Positions 34,083-42,810 of a stretch of 64,000 nucleotides of DNA are shown in pieces. Source of the stretch: Streptomyces sp. Y2F8-2 (GTDB lineage Bacteria > Actinomycetota > Actinomycetes > Streptomycetales > Streptomycetaceae); contig NZ_BNGS01000006.1 in assembly GCF_014905555.1 (NCBI RefSeq), positions 124,001 through 188,000 of the forward strand, given 5' to 3'. Position 1 is the first letter of the stretch. Each line of letters opens with the position of its first letter. A program made the position numbers and the translations under genes. A model generated the notes under the pieces. It was not told where the DNA came from, ran no database searches, and saw only the letters and a program-made list of their open reading frames with translations.

Positions 34083-35654
34083 CTACCGGGCCGCCCCGAC
34101 GGGTTGTGCGCCGTCTGCGGGTTGGGTGTGGCTGCTCGCGCCGTTCCCCGCGCCCGTTTCGGGGCGCTCCGCGGCACGGTCCTCGGCACCGCCCTCGACA
34201 TGCTGCGCCGGCCGCTCGGGCAGCGCGAACATCAGCAGGAAGATCACCAGCATCACCGCCGCCACCCAACCGAGCGCGTCCTGGAAGGCGTGCACGAAGG
34301 CCGGGCCCACCTGTGCGGGGGTCAGCCGGTCGCCGATCTCGCCGAAGAAGACCACCGACACGAGCCCGAGCCCGAGCGCGTTGCCCATCTGCTGCACCGT
34401 GTTGATGAGGCCGGACGCCGATCCGGAGTGCTCGCGGGGCACCTCGGACAGGATCGCGTCCGTCAGCGGGGCGACGATCAGCCCCATGCCCACGCCCATG
34501 ACCACCAGCGGCAGCGCCATCTGCCAGGAGGGGATCGACTGGCCGTACCGGTGGGCCTCCGCCATGTAGAGGAGCACGCCCGCCGCCATCACCAGCGCGC
34601 CCGCCTGCAGCACCTTGCGGCCGAAGCGCGGGACCAGCTTCTGCACCGACATCCCGGCCGCGGTGGAGACCGCGATCGAGAACGGCACACCTGTCAGTCC
34701 GGCCCGCAGCGCGCTCCAGCCGAGGCCGACCTGCATGTACAGCGTCCAGACCAGGAAGAAGATGCCGAGGCCGACGCCGAACACCGTCTGCACCGCGATG
34801 CCCGCCGCGAAGCTCTTCACCCGGAACAGGGACAGTTCGACGAGCGGGGAACCGTCGCGCGCGGTCTTGCGCTTCTCGTACGCCACCAGCGCACCGAAGA
34901 CGACGAGCGCACCCGCCATCGACGCGTACCCCCACAGCGGCCAGCCCAGCTCCCGGCCACGGGTGAGCGGGTAGAGCAGCATCAGCAGGCCGAGCGTGAC
35001 CAGGGCGACGCCGGCGAGGTCGAGGCGCAGGGCCCTCGGAGCCTTGGACTCGGTGATGAAGCGCCGGCCCAGGAAGTACGCGACCACGCCGACCGGCAGG
35101 TTGATCAGGAAGATGGGCCGCCACTGGAGCCCGAACAGGTTCCACTCGGTGAGCAGCGCGCCGAGGAGCGGCCCGGAGACGGCACCCAGCCCGACGATCG
35201 CGCCGAACAGGCCGAAGACCTTGCCCCGCTCGTGCGCCGGGAAGGTGGCGTGCACGATCGACAGCACCTGCGGCACCATCATGGCGGCCATCGCGCCCTG
35301 GAGGATCCGCGAGGCGACGAGCATCTCCGGGTTCGCGGCGAAGCCGCACAGCGCCGAGGCGAGCGTGAAGCCGCCGATGCCGATCAGGAAGAGGCGTTTG
35401 CGGCCGTGGATGTCGCCGAGCCGGCCGCCGGTGATGAGTCCCGCGGCGAAGGCGAGGGCGTAACCGGCGGTGATCCACTGGATCTGGCTGAACGAGGCGC
35501 CCGCGTCCCGCTGGATCGACGGGATGGCGATGTTGACGATCGTGACGTCGACAAGGTCCATGAAGGCCGCGGTCATCACGATCGCGAGCGCGAACCAGCG
35601 TCGGCGGTCGCCCGCACCGGCCGTACGGCTGCTGAGTGTCTCGGTGGAGGTCAT
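34083..35654 (-). CDS. MFS exporter, DHA2 (EmrB/QacA) type
   Basis: A 523-residue drug:H+ antiporter with about 14 membrane helices. Motifs: MDLVDVTIVNIAIPSIQRD (TM1, DHA2 motif D1), GRLGDIHGRKRLFLIG (loop 2-3, motif A), GPLLGALLTE (motif C). The C-terminal tail is acidic and disordered. ATG at 35654. It faces a WYL-domain regulator with a shared 61-bp promoter region, suggesting regulated multidrug efflux. Confidence 0.9.
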   Translation of the reverse strand: MTSTETLSSRTAGAGDRRRWFALAIVMTAAFMDLVDVTIVNIAIPSIQRDAGASFSQIQWITAGYALAFAAGLITGGRLGDIHGRKRLFLIGIGGFTLASALCGFAANPEMLVASRILQGAMAAMMVPQVLSIVHATFPAHERGKVFGLFGAIVGLGAVSGPLLGALLTEWNLFGLQWRPIFLINLPVGVVAYFLGRRFITESKAPRALRLDLAGVALVTLGLLMLLYPLTRGRELGWPLWGYASMAGALVVFGALVAYEKRKTARDGSPLVELSLFRVKSFAAGIAVQTVFGVGLGIFFLVWTLYMQVGLGWSALRAGLTGVPFSIAVSTAAGMSVQKLVPRFGRKVLQAGALVMAAGVLLYMAEAHRYGQSIPSWQMALPLVVMGVGMGLIVAPLTDAILSEVPREHSGSASGLINTVQQMGNALGLGLVSVVFFGEIGDRLTPAQVGPAFVHAFQDALGWVAAVMLVIFLLMFALPERPAQHVEGGAEDRAAERPETGAGNGASSHTQPADGAQPVGAAR

Positions 35655-35663
35655 GCCCAGAAG

Positions 35664-35695
35664 CTAGGAGCCCATTAGGTCAGATCACGTCCTAG
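35664..35695. promoter_or_regulatory. Inverted repeat between MFS and WYL genes
   Basis: CTAGGA (35664-35669) and TCCTAG (35690-35695) are perfect 6-bp arms 20 bp apart in the short divergent promoter region, a likely site for the WYL-domain regulator. Confidence 0.5.
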
Positions 35696-35715
35696 TTCTC
35701 CGGCATCCTCGACGT

Positions 35716-36678
35716 ATGACGACCGACACCCCGGCACGGCTCCTCCAGTTGCTGTCCCTCCTGCAGACACCGCGCGAGTGGCCCGGCGGCGAGCTCGCCG
35801 AGCGGCTCGGGGTGTCCCGGCGCACCGTGCGGCGTGACATCGACCGGCTGCGCGAGCTGGGCTACCCCGTGGAGGCCAGCAAGGGCGCCGACGGCGGCTA
35901 CCGGCTGGTCGCCGGAAGAGCCATGCCACCGCTGGTGCTCGACGACGAGGAGGCCGTCGCCATCGCGGTCGGGCTCCGGGCGGGCGCCGGGCACGCGGTG
36001 GAGGGCGTGGAGGAGGCCTCGGTACGGGCCCTGGCCAAGCTGGAGCAGGTGCTGCCGAGCCGGCTGCGCCACCGCGTCACCACGCTCCAGGCCGCCACCA
36101 CCGCCCTGGTCAGCGGCGACGGGGCGAGCATCGCGCCGGAGACACTGACCGTGATGGCTTCGGCGATCGCGGGCCGGGAGCGGCTGCGGTTCGCGTACCG
36201 CTCCGGGGACGGCACCCCCTCGCGGCGCCTGGCGGAGCCGTACCGGCTGGTGTCGACGGGGCGCCGCTGGTACCTCGTCGCCTACGACCTGGAGCGCGAG
36301 GACTGGCGTACGTTCCGGGTCGACCGGGTCACCGAGCCGTTCGCGACGGGTGCCCGGTTCGCGCCGCGGGAACTGCCGACCGGGAGCGCGGCGGAGTATC
36401 TGCGGCAGTCGGTGTACCGGCGGCAGGAGACCTACGAGTTCGAGGCGACCTTCGCCGCCCCCGCCGACTTCGTCGCGGCGCGCATACCCCGGTGGGTCGG
36501 CGCCCCGGAACCGCTCGACGAACACAGGTGCCGACTGCGGGGCGTGGCGAGCGACTCGGTGGAGTGGCTGGCAGTACGGCTGGCGCTGGTGGACTGCGAG
36601 TTCACGGTGCACCGTCCGGCCGACCTCGTGGCTTCGGTACGGGACCTGGGGGCGCGGCTGAGCCGGGCGGCGGGGTGA
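35716..36678 (+). CDS. HTH-WYL domain transcriptional regulator
   Basis: A 320-residue YafY-type regulator. HTH_11 at about 8-55 (GELAERLGVSRRTVRRDIDRL), then the WYL domain at about 145-220 with RERLRFAYRSGDG and RRWYLVAYDLEREDWRTFRVDRV, and a WCX-type C-terminal domain. ATG at 35716 gives the usual length. Divergent from the DHA2 exporter, which it probably controls. Confidence 0.9.
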   Translation: MTTDTPARLLQLLSLLQTPREWPGGELAERLGVSRRTVRRDIDRLRELGYPVEASKGADGGYRLVAGRAMPPLVLDDEEAVAIAVGLRAGAGHAVEGVEEASVRALAKLEQVLPSRLRHRVTTLQAATTALVSGDGASIAPETLTVMASAIAGRERLRFAYRSGDGTPSRRLAEPYRLVSTGRRWYLVAYDLEREDWRTFRVDRVTEPFATGARFAPRELPTGSAAEYLRQSVYRRQETYEFEATFAAPADFVAARIPRWVGAPEPLDEHRCRLRGVASDSVEWLAVRLALVDCEFTVHRPADLVASVRDLGARLSRAAG

Positions 36679-36772
36679 GGCCGCGGCTGAGTCGGGCGGC
36701 GGAGTGGCGGCTGCGCTTGAGCCGGGCGGCCGGTGGACGGGTGGCCGGGTGAGTCGTGGCTGAGCCGCCCCC
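36679..36772. repeat. Degenerate GAGCCGGGCGGC repeats after the WYL gene
   Basis: Variants of gag(c/t)cgggcggcggnnt recur from about 36660 to 36770 (the last copies of the gene end LSRAAG and the following LSRAAEW / LSRAAGG readings), suggesting local duplication of the gene 3' end. No separate gene. Confidence 0.5.
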
Positions 36773-37429
36773 TCACGGGGATTCCGGCTCGGCCGCTGTC
36801 CACGGGAAGTCCCGCAGGGCGTCCAGGTTGCGTACGGCGAGTGCGGCGGGCCCGCCCGGGCCGACGGCCGGTGCGTCGCCCGCGGCCCAGCTCTCCACCG
36901 CCACACGGACGGCCGCACCGGCCACAGCGGCAGCGAATCGGAGGGAGGGGGTGACCTGACCCGGCGTTCCGTCGCCCGCCCGTGCCGCGAGCACCTCCGC
37001 CAGCTCCCGCTCGGCCGCCTGGCAGATCTCCGCCCACACCTTGGTGAGCGCGGGGTGGGACTCGGTGAGGCGCAGCAGGGTGCGGACCCACTCCAGGGAC
37101 GTGGCGGACACACCGGTGCCCGGGGTGAGGGTGTGCCGCACCGCGTGACGCAGGGCCTCGGCGACGGTGAGGCCGGCGGGGGCTTCGCGGACGGCGTCGG
37201 TCCACCGGTGGGCGCCCGCGGTGAAGAGCGGCGCGAGCGCTTCCTCCTTGGTCGCGAAGTAGCGGTAGAAGGTGCGCGGGGCGATCCCGGCGGCGCGGGC
37301 GATGTCCTCGGCTCGGGTGGCACGCAGGCCGTTCGCCATGAACAGCCCCGCGGCGGCCCGGGCGATCTCCATACGGGTCGCCGCCTTGCGCCGCTCGGTC
37401 AGGGACGTGCCGCGTGCGGTACTGCTCAC
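36773..37429 (-). CDS. TetR/AcrR family transcriptional regulator
   Basis: A 218-residue regulator with HTH at about 20-60 (ATRAEDIARAAGIAPRTFYR, YFATKEEAL), an all-helical sensor domain, and a short C-terminal tail. GTG at 37429. No obvious target lies divergently beside it; the next gene upstream is hrdD on the same strand, and a palindrome at 37439-37457 just upstream suggests autoregulation. Ligand unknown. Confidence 0.85.
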   Translation of the reverse strand: MSSTARGTSLTERRKAATRMEIARAAAGLFMANGLRATRAEDIARAAGIAPRTFYRYFATKEEALAPLFTAGAHRWTDAVREAPAGLTVAEALRHAVRHTLTPGTGVSATSLEWVRTLLRLTESHPALTKVWAEICQAAERELAEVLAARAGDGTPGQVTPSLRFAAAVAGAAVRVAVESWAAGDAPAVGPGGPAALAVRNLDALRDFPWTAAEPESP

Positions 37430-37438
37430 AACGGCAGG

Positions 37439-37457
37439 TTATGCCGCTGTGGCACAA
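37439..37457. promoter_or_regulatory. Candidate TetR operator
   Basis: TTATGCC-GCTGT-GGCACAA, a 7-5-7 inverted repeat with one mismatch, begins 10 bases upstream of the TetR start codon. Confidence 0.55.
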
Positions 37458-37710
37458 TCTGCCATCCGGGCCGCCCCGGGGTTCAGGTCCGGGGCGCCCC
37501 GCCGACGTGCCCCTGCCGTGGCCGGACAGACGAAGAGCCGGCCCCCGGCGCCAGGGGGGAGTGGCGCCGGGGACCGGCCCGGGGAGAGTCCCGGCGCCGG
37601 GGGGAGTGCGTCGGGACCCGGCTCTGTGGATGTACGAACCGTGCGGTCGCTGGACCCGGAGGTCTTGTGCCCCGGGCCCGCGTGTTCGATGCGGGGCAAC
37701 TGCACTGTCG
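37458..37710. other. Noncoding stretch downstream of hrdD
   Basis: 253 bases rich in GCCGGGG-type short repeats (gcgccggggaccggcccgggg, tcccggcgccgggggg near 37560-37610), able to form several hairpins that probably terminate hrdD transcription. No coding signal. Confidence 0.45.
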
Positions 37711-38712
37711 TTACGCCGCCGCGTCGAAGCCGGTCTGGCGGGCCAGCTTCTTCAGCTCCAGCAGGGCGTGCTTCTCGATCTGGCGGATGCGCTCACGCGT
37801 CAGGCCGTGCTCCTTGCCGACCTCCGTCAGCGTGCGCTCCCGACCGTCCTCGATGCCGTACCGCATCTTGATGATCGAGGCCGTGCGGTCGTCGAGCCGG
37901 CCGATGAGGTCGTCCAGCTCCTCGCTGCGCAGCAGCGTGAGCACCGACTGCTCCGGCGACACCGCGGAGGTGTCCTCGAGCAGGTCGCCGAACTGGGTCT
38001 CGCCCTCGTCGTCCACCGACATGTTCAGCGAGACCGGGTCACGCGCCCAGTCGAGGACGTCGCTGATGCGCTCCGCCGAGGAGTCCAGCTCGGCCGCGAT
38101 CTCGGCGGGCTCGGGGTCCCGGCCGTTCTCACGGTTGAACTCCCGCTGGACGCGGCGGATGCGGCCCAGTTCCTCGACAAGGTGGACGGGCAGCCGGATG
38201 GTGCGCGACTGGTCGGCTATCGACCGCGTGATCGCCTGACGGATCCACCAGGTGGCGTAGGTGGAGAACTTGAAGCCCTTGCGGTAGTCGAACTTCTCGA
38301 CGGCGCGCACCAGGCCCGCGTTCCCCTCCTGGATCAGGTCGAGCAGCGGCAGGCCGCTGCGCGGATAGCGGCGCGCGACGGCGACGACCAGTCGGAGGTT
38401 GGAGCGGATGAAGATGTCCTTGGCCCGCTCCCCCTCGGCGACCAGGGCCTCGAGCTCCTCACGGGTGGCATCCGCCTTGGCCTCCTCCTCACCGTCGAGG
38501 ATCTGCCGTGCGAACACGCCCGCCTCGATGATCTGTGAGAGCTCAACCTCCTTGGCGGCGTCGAGCAGGGGCGTACGCGCGATCTCGTCGAGGTACATGC
38601 CGACCAGGTCACGGTCGGCGATGTCTCCGCCCTGGGCGCGAACACTGCTTGCCGCGGCGTCGATGGTTTCGCCCTCGGCGGCCTGGCGACGGGCGACGGC
38701 ACGGGTTGCCAT
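37711..38712 (-). CDS. hrdD: RNA polymerase sigma factor HrdD
   Basis: A 333-residue group-2 sigma-70 factor. Region 1.2 at about 32-65, region 2 at about 100-170 (DLIQEGNAGLVRAVEKFDY, KGFKFSTYATWWIRQAITR), region 3 at about 175-255, and region 4.2 at about 295-325 (TLTEVGKEHGLTRERIRQIE). It lacks the long acidic N-terminus of HrdB, and its size matches HrdD. ATG at 38712; an upstream in-frame extension would cross the hairpin repeat and promoter. A sigma-R-type promoter lies upstream. HrdD is dispensable in S. coelicolor. Confidence 0.92.
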   Translation of the reverse strand: MATRAVARRQAAEGETIDAAASSVRAQGGDIADRDLVGMYLDEIARTPLLDAAKEVELSQIIEAGVFARQILDGEEEAKADATREELEALVAEGERAKDIFIRSNLRLVVAVARRYPRSGLPLLDLIQEGNAGLVRAVEKFDYRKGFKFSTYATWWIRQAITRSIADQSRTIRLPVHLVEELGRIRRVQREFNRENGRDPEPAEIAAELDSSAERISDVLDWARDPVSLNMSVDDEGETQFGDLLEDTSAVSPEQSVLTLLRSEELDDLIGRLDDRTASIIKMRYGIEDGRERTLTEVGKEHGLTRERIRQIEKHALLELKKLARQTGFDAAA

Positions 38713-38734
38713 GCGTGCTCCCTTGCGTTGAGGG

Positions 38735-38767
38735 TCCCCCCGCTCGAGCGAAGCCGAGAGTGGGGGA
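38735..38767. repeat. Streptomyces-type intergenic hairpin repeat
   Basis: TCCCCCCGCTCGAGCGAAGC followed by CGAGAGTGGGGGA forms an interrupted stem (CCCCC/GGGGG, CTC/GAG). From memory this 33-base unit is scattered through many Streptomyces genomes. Here it lies in the hrdD leader, 23 bases upstream of the start codon. Confidence 0.65.
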
Positions 38768-38831
38768 GAGCTAGCGGATGGTCTGGTAACGATTCGGCCA
38801 CCCTTCCGGGTGCCCGGCATCCGAAGGAAAC

Positions 38832-38858
38832 AACGACTGGAATCCGGACAGAATTCCC
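38832..38858 (-). promoter_or_regulatory. Sigma-R-type promoter of hrdD
   Basis: Reading leftward: GGGAAT (38858-38853), 18 bases, then GTT (38834-38832). This is exactly the Streptomyces SigR consensus GGGAAT-N18-GTT used in thiol-oxidative stress. It lies about 120 bases upstream of the hrdD start codon. Confidence 0.8.
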
Positions 38859-38921
38859 AACCCGCCCCTCATTTTTTCTGATCATGCAGTACCCTGTCCC
38901 GCCACACTGGGAGGCGGGGTA

Positions 38922-39461
38922 ATGGCACAGCGTAGCCACGTGCAGGTCAGGCCGGGAGCGGAGAGTGACCTCCAAGCTCTCACGGACATCTACAACCACT
39001 ACGTACGTGAGACGCCGATCACATTCGACACCACGGCGTTCACGGCGGAGGAGCGCCGCCCCTGGCTGCTCTCCCACCCTGAAGACGGGCCGCACCGGTT
39101 GATGGTTGCCGCGGACGGCGAGTCACAGGAGATCCTGGGGTACGCCACATCCAGCTCCTTCCGCCCGAAGCCGGCGTACGCGACCTCGGTCGAGGTCACG
39201 ATCTACCTCGCCCCGCACGCGACCGGCCGCGGCGTCGGCGGGCACCTCTACAGGGCGCTCTTCGAGGCCCTGGCGGGCGAGGACCTGCACCGCGCGTACG
39301 CGGGCATCGCCCAGCCCAACGAAGCGTCCGTGCGCCTGCACGAACGCTTCGGTTTCCGCCACGTCGGCACCTACCGGGAGGTGGGCCGCAAGTTCGGGCG
39401 GTACTGGGACGTGGCCTGGTACGAGAAGGACCTCCAGCAGGGCCCGCAGCGGGACGTCTAG
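38922..39461 (+). CDS. GNAT acetyltransferase, phosphinothricin acetyltransferase (Bar/Pat) type
   Basis: A 179-residue GNAT. It opens VRPGAESDLQALTDIYNHYV and has TPITFDTTAFTAEERRPWL, as in Pat/Bar enzymes. The acetyl-CoA site is TIYLAPHATGRGVGGHLYRALFE split over about 98-120, and the C-terminal block is NEASVRLHERFGFRHVGTYREVGRKFGRYWDVAWYEKDL in pieces from 133. ATG at 38922 follows GGGAGGCGGGG. Natural substrates may include phosphinothricin-like amino acids or methionine sulfone. Confidence 0.85.
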   Translation: MAQRSHVQVRPGAESDLQALTDIYNHYVRETPITFDTTAFTAEERRPWLLSHPEDGPHRLMVAADGESQEILGYATSSSFRPKPAYATSVEVTIYLAPHATGRGVGGHLYRALFEALAGEDLHRAYAGIAQPNEASVRLHERFGFRHVGTYREVGRKFGRYWDVAWYEKDLQQGPQRDV

Positions 39462-39483
39462 CCGGAACCAGCGCCGGCCACCG

Positions 39484-40290
39484 TCATCCGAACTGCACCG
39501 ACCGCTTCGCCATTCCCATCCAGAAGCCGTCGATCACGGACTTCTGGGCGTCGAGCTCACCGCCGGCCTCCGCCGCGCCCATCGTCACGAACAGCGGGGC
39601 GAAGTGCTCGGTGCGCGGGTGGGCGTAGCGGCCGGCCGGGGCCTTGTTCAGGAAGTCCAGCAGGGCGTCCCAGTCGCGCGACTCCAGGGCGCGGCGGCCC
39701 CAGTCGTCGAACTCCGAGGACCAGGTGGGCACTCCCCCGCCCGCGTGCCGCAGAGCGGCCAGGTTGTGGGTGAAGAAGCCGGAGCCGACGATCAGGACGC
39801 CCTCGTCGCGCAGCGGGGCCAGCTTGCGGCCGATCTCCATCAGCTTCACCGGGTCCAGGGTCGGCATGGAGATCTGCAGGACCGGGATGTCGGCCTCGGG
39901 AAACATCTCGACGAGCGGGACGTACGCGCCGTGGTCCAGGCCGCGGTCCGGGATGTCCTGGACGGGGGTGCCGGGGGCGTGCAGCAGCTTGCGGACGGCT
40001 TCGGCGAGCTGCGGGGCGCCCGGGGCCTCGTACCGGACCCGGTAGTAGTGCTCGGGGAAGCCCCAGAAGTCGTAGACCAGCGGAACGGTGCGTGTCGCGC
40101 CGAGGGCGAGCGGGGCCTCCTCCCAGTGGGCCGAGACCATCAGGATCGCCTTGGGGCGCGGCAGGTCGGCGGACCAGGCGGCGAGCTGGCCGGGCCAGAC
40201 CGGGTCGTCGGCCAGCGGGGGCGCACCGTGGCTCAGGTAGAGGGCGGGCATGCGCTGGGGCGCGGTGCGCTCCTCGACGGCGGCGGACAT
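39484..40290 (-). CDS. Class III extradiol ring-cleavage dioxygenase
   Basis: A 268-residue LigB/DODA-type dioxygenase. The metal ligands are likely His20 (YLSHGAPP), His55 (VSAHWEE), and the His in GFFTHNLAALR; DHGAYVPLVEMFPEADIPV is a strong family block. These enzymes cleave catechols or DOPA-like compounds. ATG at 40290. It faces the MarR regulator across two palindromes, forming a typical MarR/dioxygenase pair for aromatic compounds. Confidence 0.9.
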   Translation of the reverse strand: MSAAVEERTAPQRMPALYLSHGAPPLADDPVWPGQLAAWSADLPRPKAILMVSAHWEEAPLALGATRTVPLVYDFWGFPEHYYRVRYEAPGAPQLAEAVRKLLHAPGTPVQDIPDRGLDHGAYVPLVEMFPEADIPVLQISMPTLDPVKLMEIGRKLAPLRDEGVLIVGSGFFTHNLAALRHAGGGVPTWSSEFDDWGRRALESRDWDALLDFLNKAPAGRYAHPRTEHFAPLFVTMGAAEAGGELDAQKSVIDGFWMGMAKRSVQFG

Positions 40291-40344
40291 GACGGCGGCT
40301 CCCTTCGTGCGGCAACGGTGCGACGTGCCCCTGGAGATCGGATT

Positions 40345-40403
40345 GCTTGAAATCTCAAGCTCTCTCGCCCATGAGGTTACGCCCGACTTGTTTAAACTTC
40401 AAG
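40345..40403. promoter_or_regulatory. MarR operators between dioxygenase and marR
   Basis: GCTTGA-AATC-TCAAGC (40345-40360) is a perfect inverted repeat. An imperfect copy CTTG-N8-TTCAAG lies at 40387-40403 around GTTTAAAC (40390-40397). Spacing and symmetry fit two MarR-dimer sites controlling both divergent genes. Confidence 0.7.
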
Positions 40404-40426
40404 AAGGCGCCTCGTACAGTGGAGTC

Positions 40427-40930
40427 ATGAAGACGGCACCCGCTGAGGACACCCGCTGGCTCACCGACGAGGAGCAGCGCATCTGGCGTGCGTACATGCA
40501 CGCCGTCACCCTTCTCGAGGACCACCTCGACCGCCAGCTGCAGCGCGACGCGGGCATGCCGCACGTCTACTACGGACTGCTCGTCCAGCTCGCCGAGGCG
40601 CCGCGGCGGCGGCTGCGGATGACCGAACTGGCCATGCGGGCGAAGATCACGCGCTCCCGGCTCTCGCACGCCGTCGCGCGCCTGGAGAAGAGCGGCTGGG
40701 TGCGTCGCGAGGAGTGTCCCTCCGACAAGCGCGGGCAGCTCGCGGTCCTCACGGACGAGGGGTACGAGGTGCTGGCGCGCACCGCGCCCGGCCATGTGGC
40801 GGCCGTACGCCAGGCCCTGTTCGACCGGCTGACCCCCGAGCAGCAGAAGTCCCTCGGCGAGATCATGTCGATCATCGCGGAGGGACTGCAGCCCAAGGAC
40901 GCGGGGGCGGACCTGCCCTGGCTCCGCTGA
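40427..40930 (+). CDS. MarR family transcriptional regulator
   Basis: A 167-residue winged-helix repressor. HTH/wing at about 55-105: RLRMTELAMRAKITRSRLSHAVARLEKSGWVRREECPSDKRGQL in order, with the conserved D-x-R of the wing (PSDKRG). ATG at 40427 gives a standard start at MKTAPAEDTRWLTDEEQ; upstream in-frame codons run through the operator region. Divergent from the dioxygenase; presumably derepressed by an aromatic ligand. Confidence 0.92.
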   Translation: MKTAPAEDTRWLTDEEQRIWRAYMHAVTLLEDHLDRQLQRDAGMPHVYYGLLVQLAEAPRRRLRMTELAMRAKITRSRLSHAVARLEKSGWVRREECPSDKRGQLAVLTDEGYEVLARTAPGHVAAVRQALFDRLTPEQQKSLGEIMSIIAEGLQPKDAGADLPWLR

Positions 40931-41000
40931 GCCGCGGGCCGACGCTCACAGACGGGCCCACCCCGCCCGCACCGGACACGGCTCCGCCCCGGGCCCGCAC

Positions 41001-41034
41001 GGCTCCGCCCCGGCCCCACGGGATCGGCGGAGCC
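41001..41034. terminator. Hairpin between marR and the DHA2 exporter
   Basis: GGCTCCGCC (41001-41009) pairs with GGCGGAGCC (41026-41034). A direct repeat of CACGGCTCCGCCCCGG precedes it (from about 40977). It lies between convergent genes and may act in both directions. Confidence 0.6.
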
Positions 41035-41128
41035 GGGGCGGACCCCCTTCAGACGTACGGCCGAGACGTCCCCTTCCTCGTCCGTACATTCATGCTCGGT
41101 TCTCTACGGGTACCCCTGCGCAGGCGCC

Positions 41129-42658
41129 TCAGTGGGCGACCACCGGGACGGCCAGGTCGTCCTCGGCGCCCTCCTCGGAGCCGGAGACGGTGGTCGAGCC
41201 GGGGGTGCCGGCGTTGACCAGGGTCACCACGATCACCGCGGCGAGCACCAGCATGCCGACGGCGAACCAGATCGCGTTGGTGTAGCCGTGGACCTGGCCC
41301 TGCAGCGCCACCAGCTGCTGCTGGGGCTTGGAAGTCGCGCCGGCGATGTGGTCCTTGATGTACGACGTCGTCGCGGACGCGGCGATCGTGTTCAGCAGGG
41401 CCGTGCCGATCGCGCCGCCCACCTGCTGCGAGGTGTTGACCATCGCGGAGGCGACACCGGCGTCCCGGGGCTCGACGCCGAGCGTGGCCAGGGACATGGC
41501 CGGCATGAACGCCGTACCCATGCCGAGACCGAGCAGCACCATGGCCGGCAGGATCGTCGAGGCGTACGAGGAGCCGATCTCCAGCTGGGTCATCAGCAGC
41601 ATGCCGGCCGAGGCGACCAGGAAGCCGGGGCCCATCAGCGCCCGGGCCGGGACCCGGGTCATCAGCCGGGTGCCGATCTGGGTGGAGCCCACCATCATGC
41701 CGGCGATCATGGGCAGGAAGGCGAAGCCGGTCTTGATCGGCGAGAAGCCCTTCACGACCTGCAGGTAGTAGGTCAGGAAGAGGAAGGTGCCGAACATCGC
41801 GATGATGGCGATGCCGAGCGAGAGGTAGATGCCACCGCGGTTGCGGTCGGTGACCACGCGCAGGGGCAGCAGCGGCGCCTTCACCCTGGCCTCGGTGACG
41901 ACGAAGGCCAGCAGGAAGACCACGGAGGCGACGAACAGGCCGACGGTCAGCGAGTCGCCCCAGCCGTCGGACTCGGCGCGGGTGAAGCCGTACACCAGCG
42001 AGACCAGGCCGAGGGTGGACAGCAGGACGCCGGGGATGTCGAGCGGGTTGCGGTTGCGGCCGCCCTCCGGCTCACGGATGACGAAGTACGCGCCCAGCGC
42101 GGCGACCACGGCGAACGGAATGTTGACGAAGAACGTCCAGCGCCAGTCCAGGTACTCGGTCAGCACACCGCCGAGAATGAAGCCGACGGCGCCGCCACCA
42201 CCGGCGATCGCGCCGTAGATGCCGAACGCCTTGGCGCGCTCCTTGGCGTCCGTGAACATCACGGCGAGAAGGGAGAGCGCGGCCGGGGCGAGCATGGCGC
42301 CGAAGACGCCCTGGAGGGCGCGGGCGCCGAACATCATCGCGCCCGTGGTCGCCGCGCCGCCGAGTGCGGAGGCGGCGGCGAAGCCGGTCAGGCCTATGAC
42401 GAAGGCCCGCTTGCGGCCCCACAGGTCGGCGATCCGGCCGCCGAAGAGGAGGAGACCGCCGAAGGCGAGGGCGTAGGCCGTGACGACCCACTGCCGGTTG
42501 CCGTCGGATATCCCCAGGTCCTGCTGGGCGGACGGGAGGGCGATGTTCACGATGGTGGCGTCGAGGACGACCATCAGCTGGGCGAGCGCGATGAAGACGA
42601 GCGCCCTCCAGCGGTTGGCGTCAGGGACGCCGGGGGCCGTTGAGGCTGCTTGAGACAT
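41129..42658 (-). CDS. MFS exporter, DHA2 (EmrB/QacA) type
   Basis: A 509-residue 14-helix drug:H+ antiporter. TM1 motif LAQLMVVLDATIVNIALPSAQQDLG in two parts, motif A GRIADLWGRKRAFVIG, motif C GFILGGVLTEY. The acidic C-terminus is cytoplasmic. ATG at 42658 (GGAG upstream) preferred over GTG at 42670, which sits on the ribosome-binding site. It lies downstream of a TetR gene on the same strand, likely co-regulated. Confidence 0.9.
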   Translation of the reverse strand: MSQAASTAPGVPDANRWRALVFIALAQLMVVLDATIVNIALPSAQQDLGISDGNRQWVVTAYALAFGGLLLFGGRIADLWGRKRAFVIGLTGFAAASALGGAATTGAMMFGARALQGVFGAMLAPAALSLLAVMFTDAKERAKAFGIYGAIAGGGGAVGFILGGVLTEYLDWRWTFFVNIPFAVVAALGAYFVIREPEGGRNRNPLDIPGVLLSTLGLVSLVYGFTRAESDGWGDSLTVGLFVASVVFLLAFVVTEARVKAPLLPLRVVTDRNRGGIYLSLGIAIIAMFGTFLFLTYYLQVVKGFSPIKTGFAFLPMIAGMMVGSTQIGTRLMTRVPARALMGPGFLVASAGMLLMTQLEIGSSYASTILPAMVLLGLGMGTAFMPAMSLATLGVEPRDAGVASAMVNTSQQVGGAIGTALLNTIAASATTSYIKDHIAGATSKPQQQLVALQGQVHGYTNAIWFAVGMLVLAAVIVVTLVNAGTPGSTTVSGSEEGAEDDLAVPVVAH

Positions 42659-42774
42659 GGGGGTACCCACTCCGGGACGTCGTAGAGGAAAAAGGTGACG
42701 GTTGGTGACGGCTCGTCGTCGTTGACGGCCGGAAGCTCTGCTGTGAGGGATGACTTCGGTGGAGCGCGGAACTA

Positions 42775-42810
42775 ATCGCTATGGATCGCTACGGATCGCT
42801 GCTGATCGCT
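42775..42810. repeat. Tandem 10-bp repeats, core ATCGCT
   Basis: ATCGCT recurs at 42775, 42785, 42795 and 42805 with TATGG, TACGG or GCTG-like fill. The last copy touches the TetR stop codon. It lies between tetR and the exporter and could affect coupling of the two. Confidence 0.7.
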
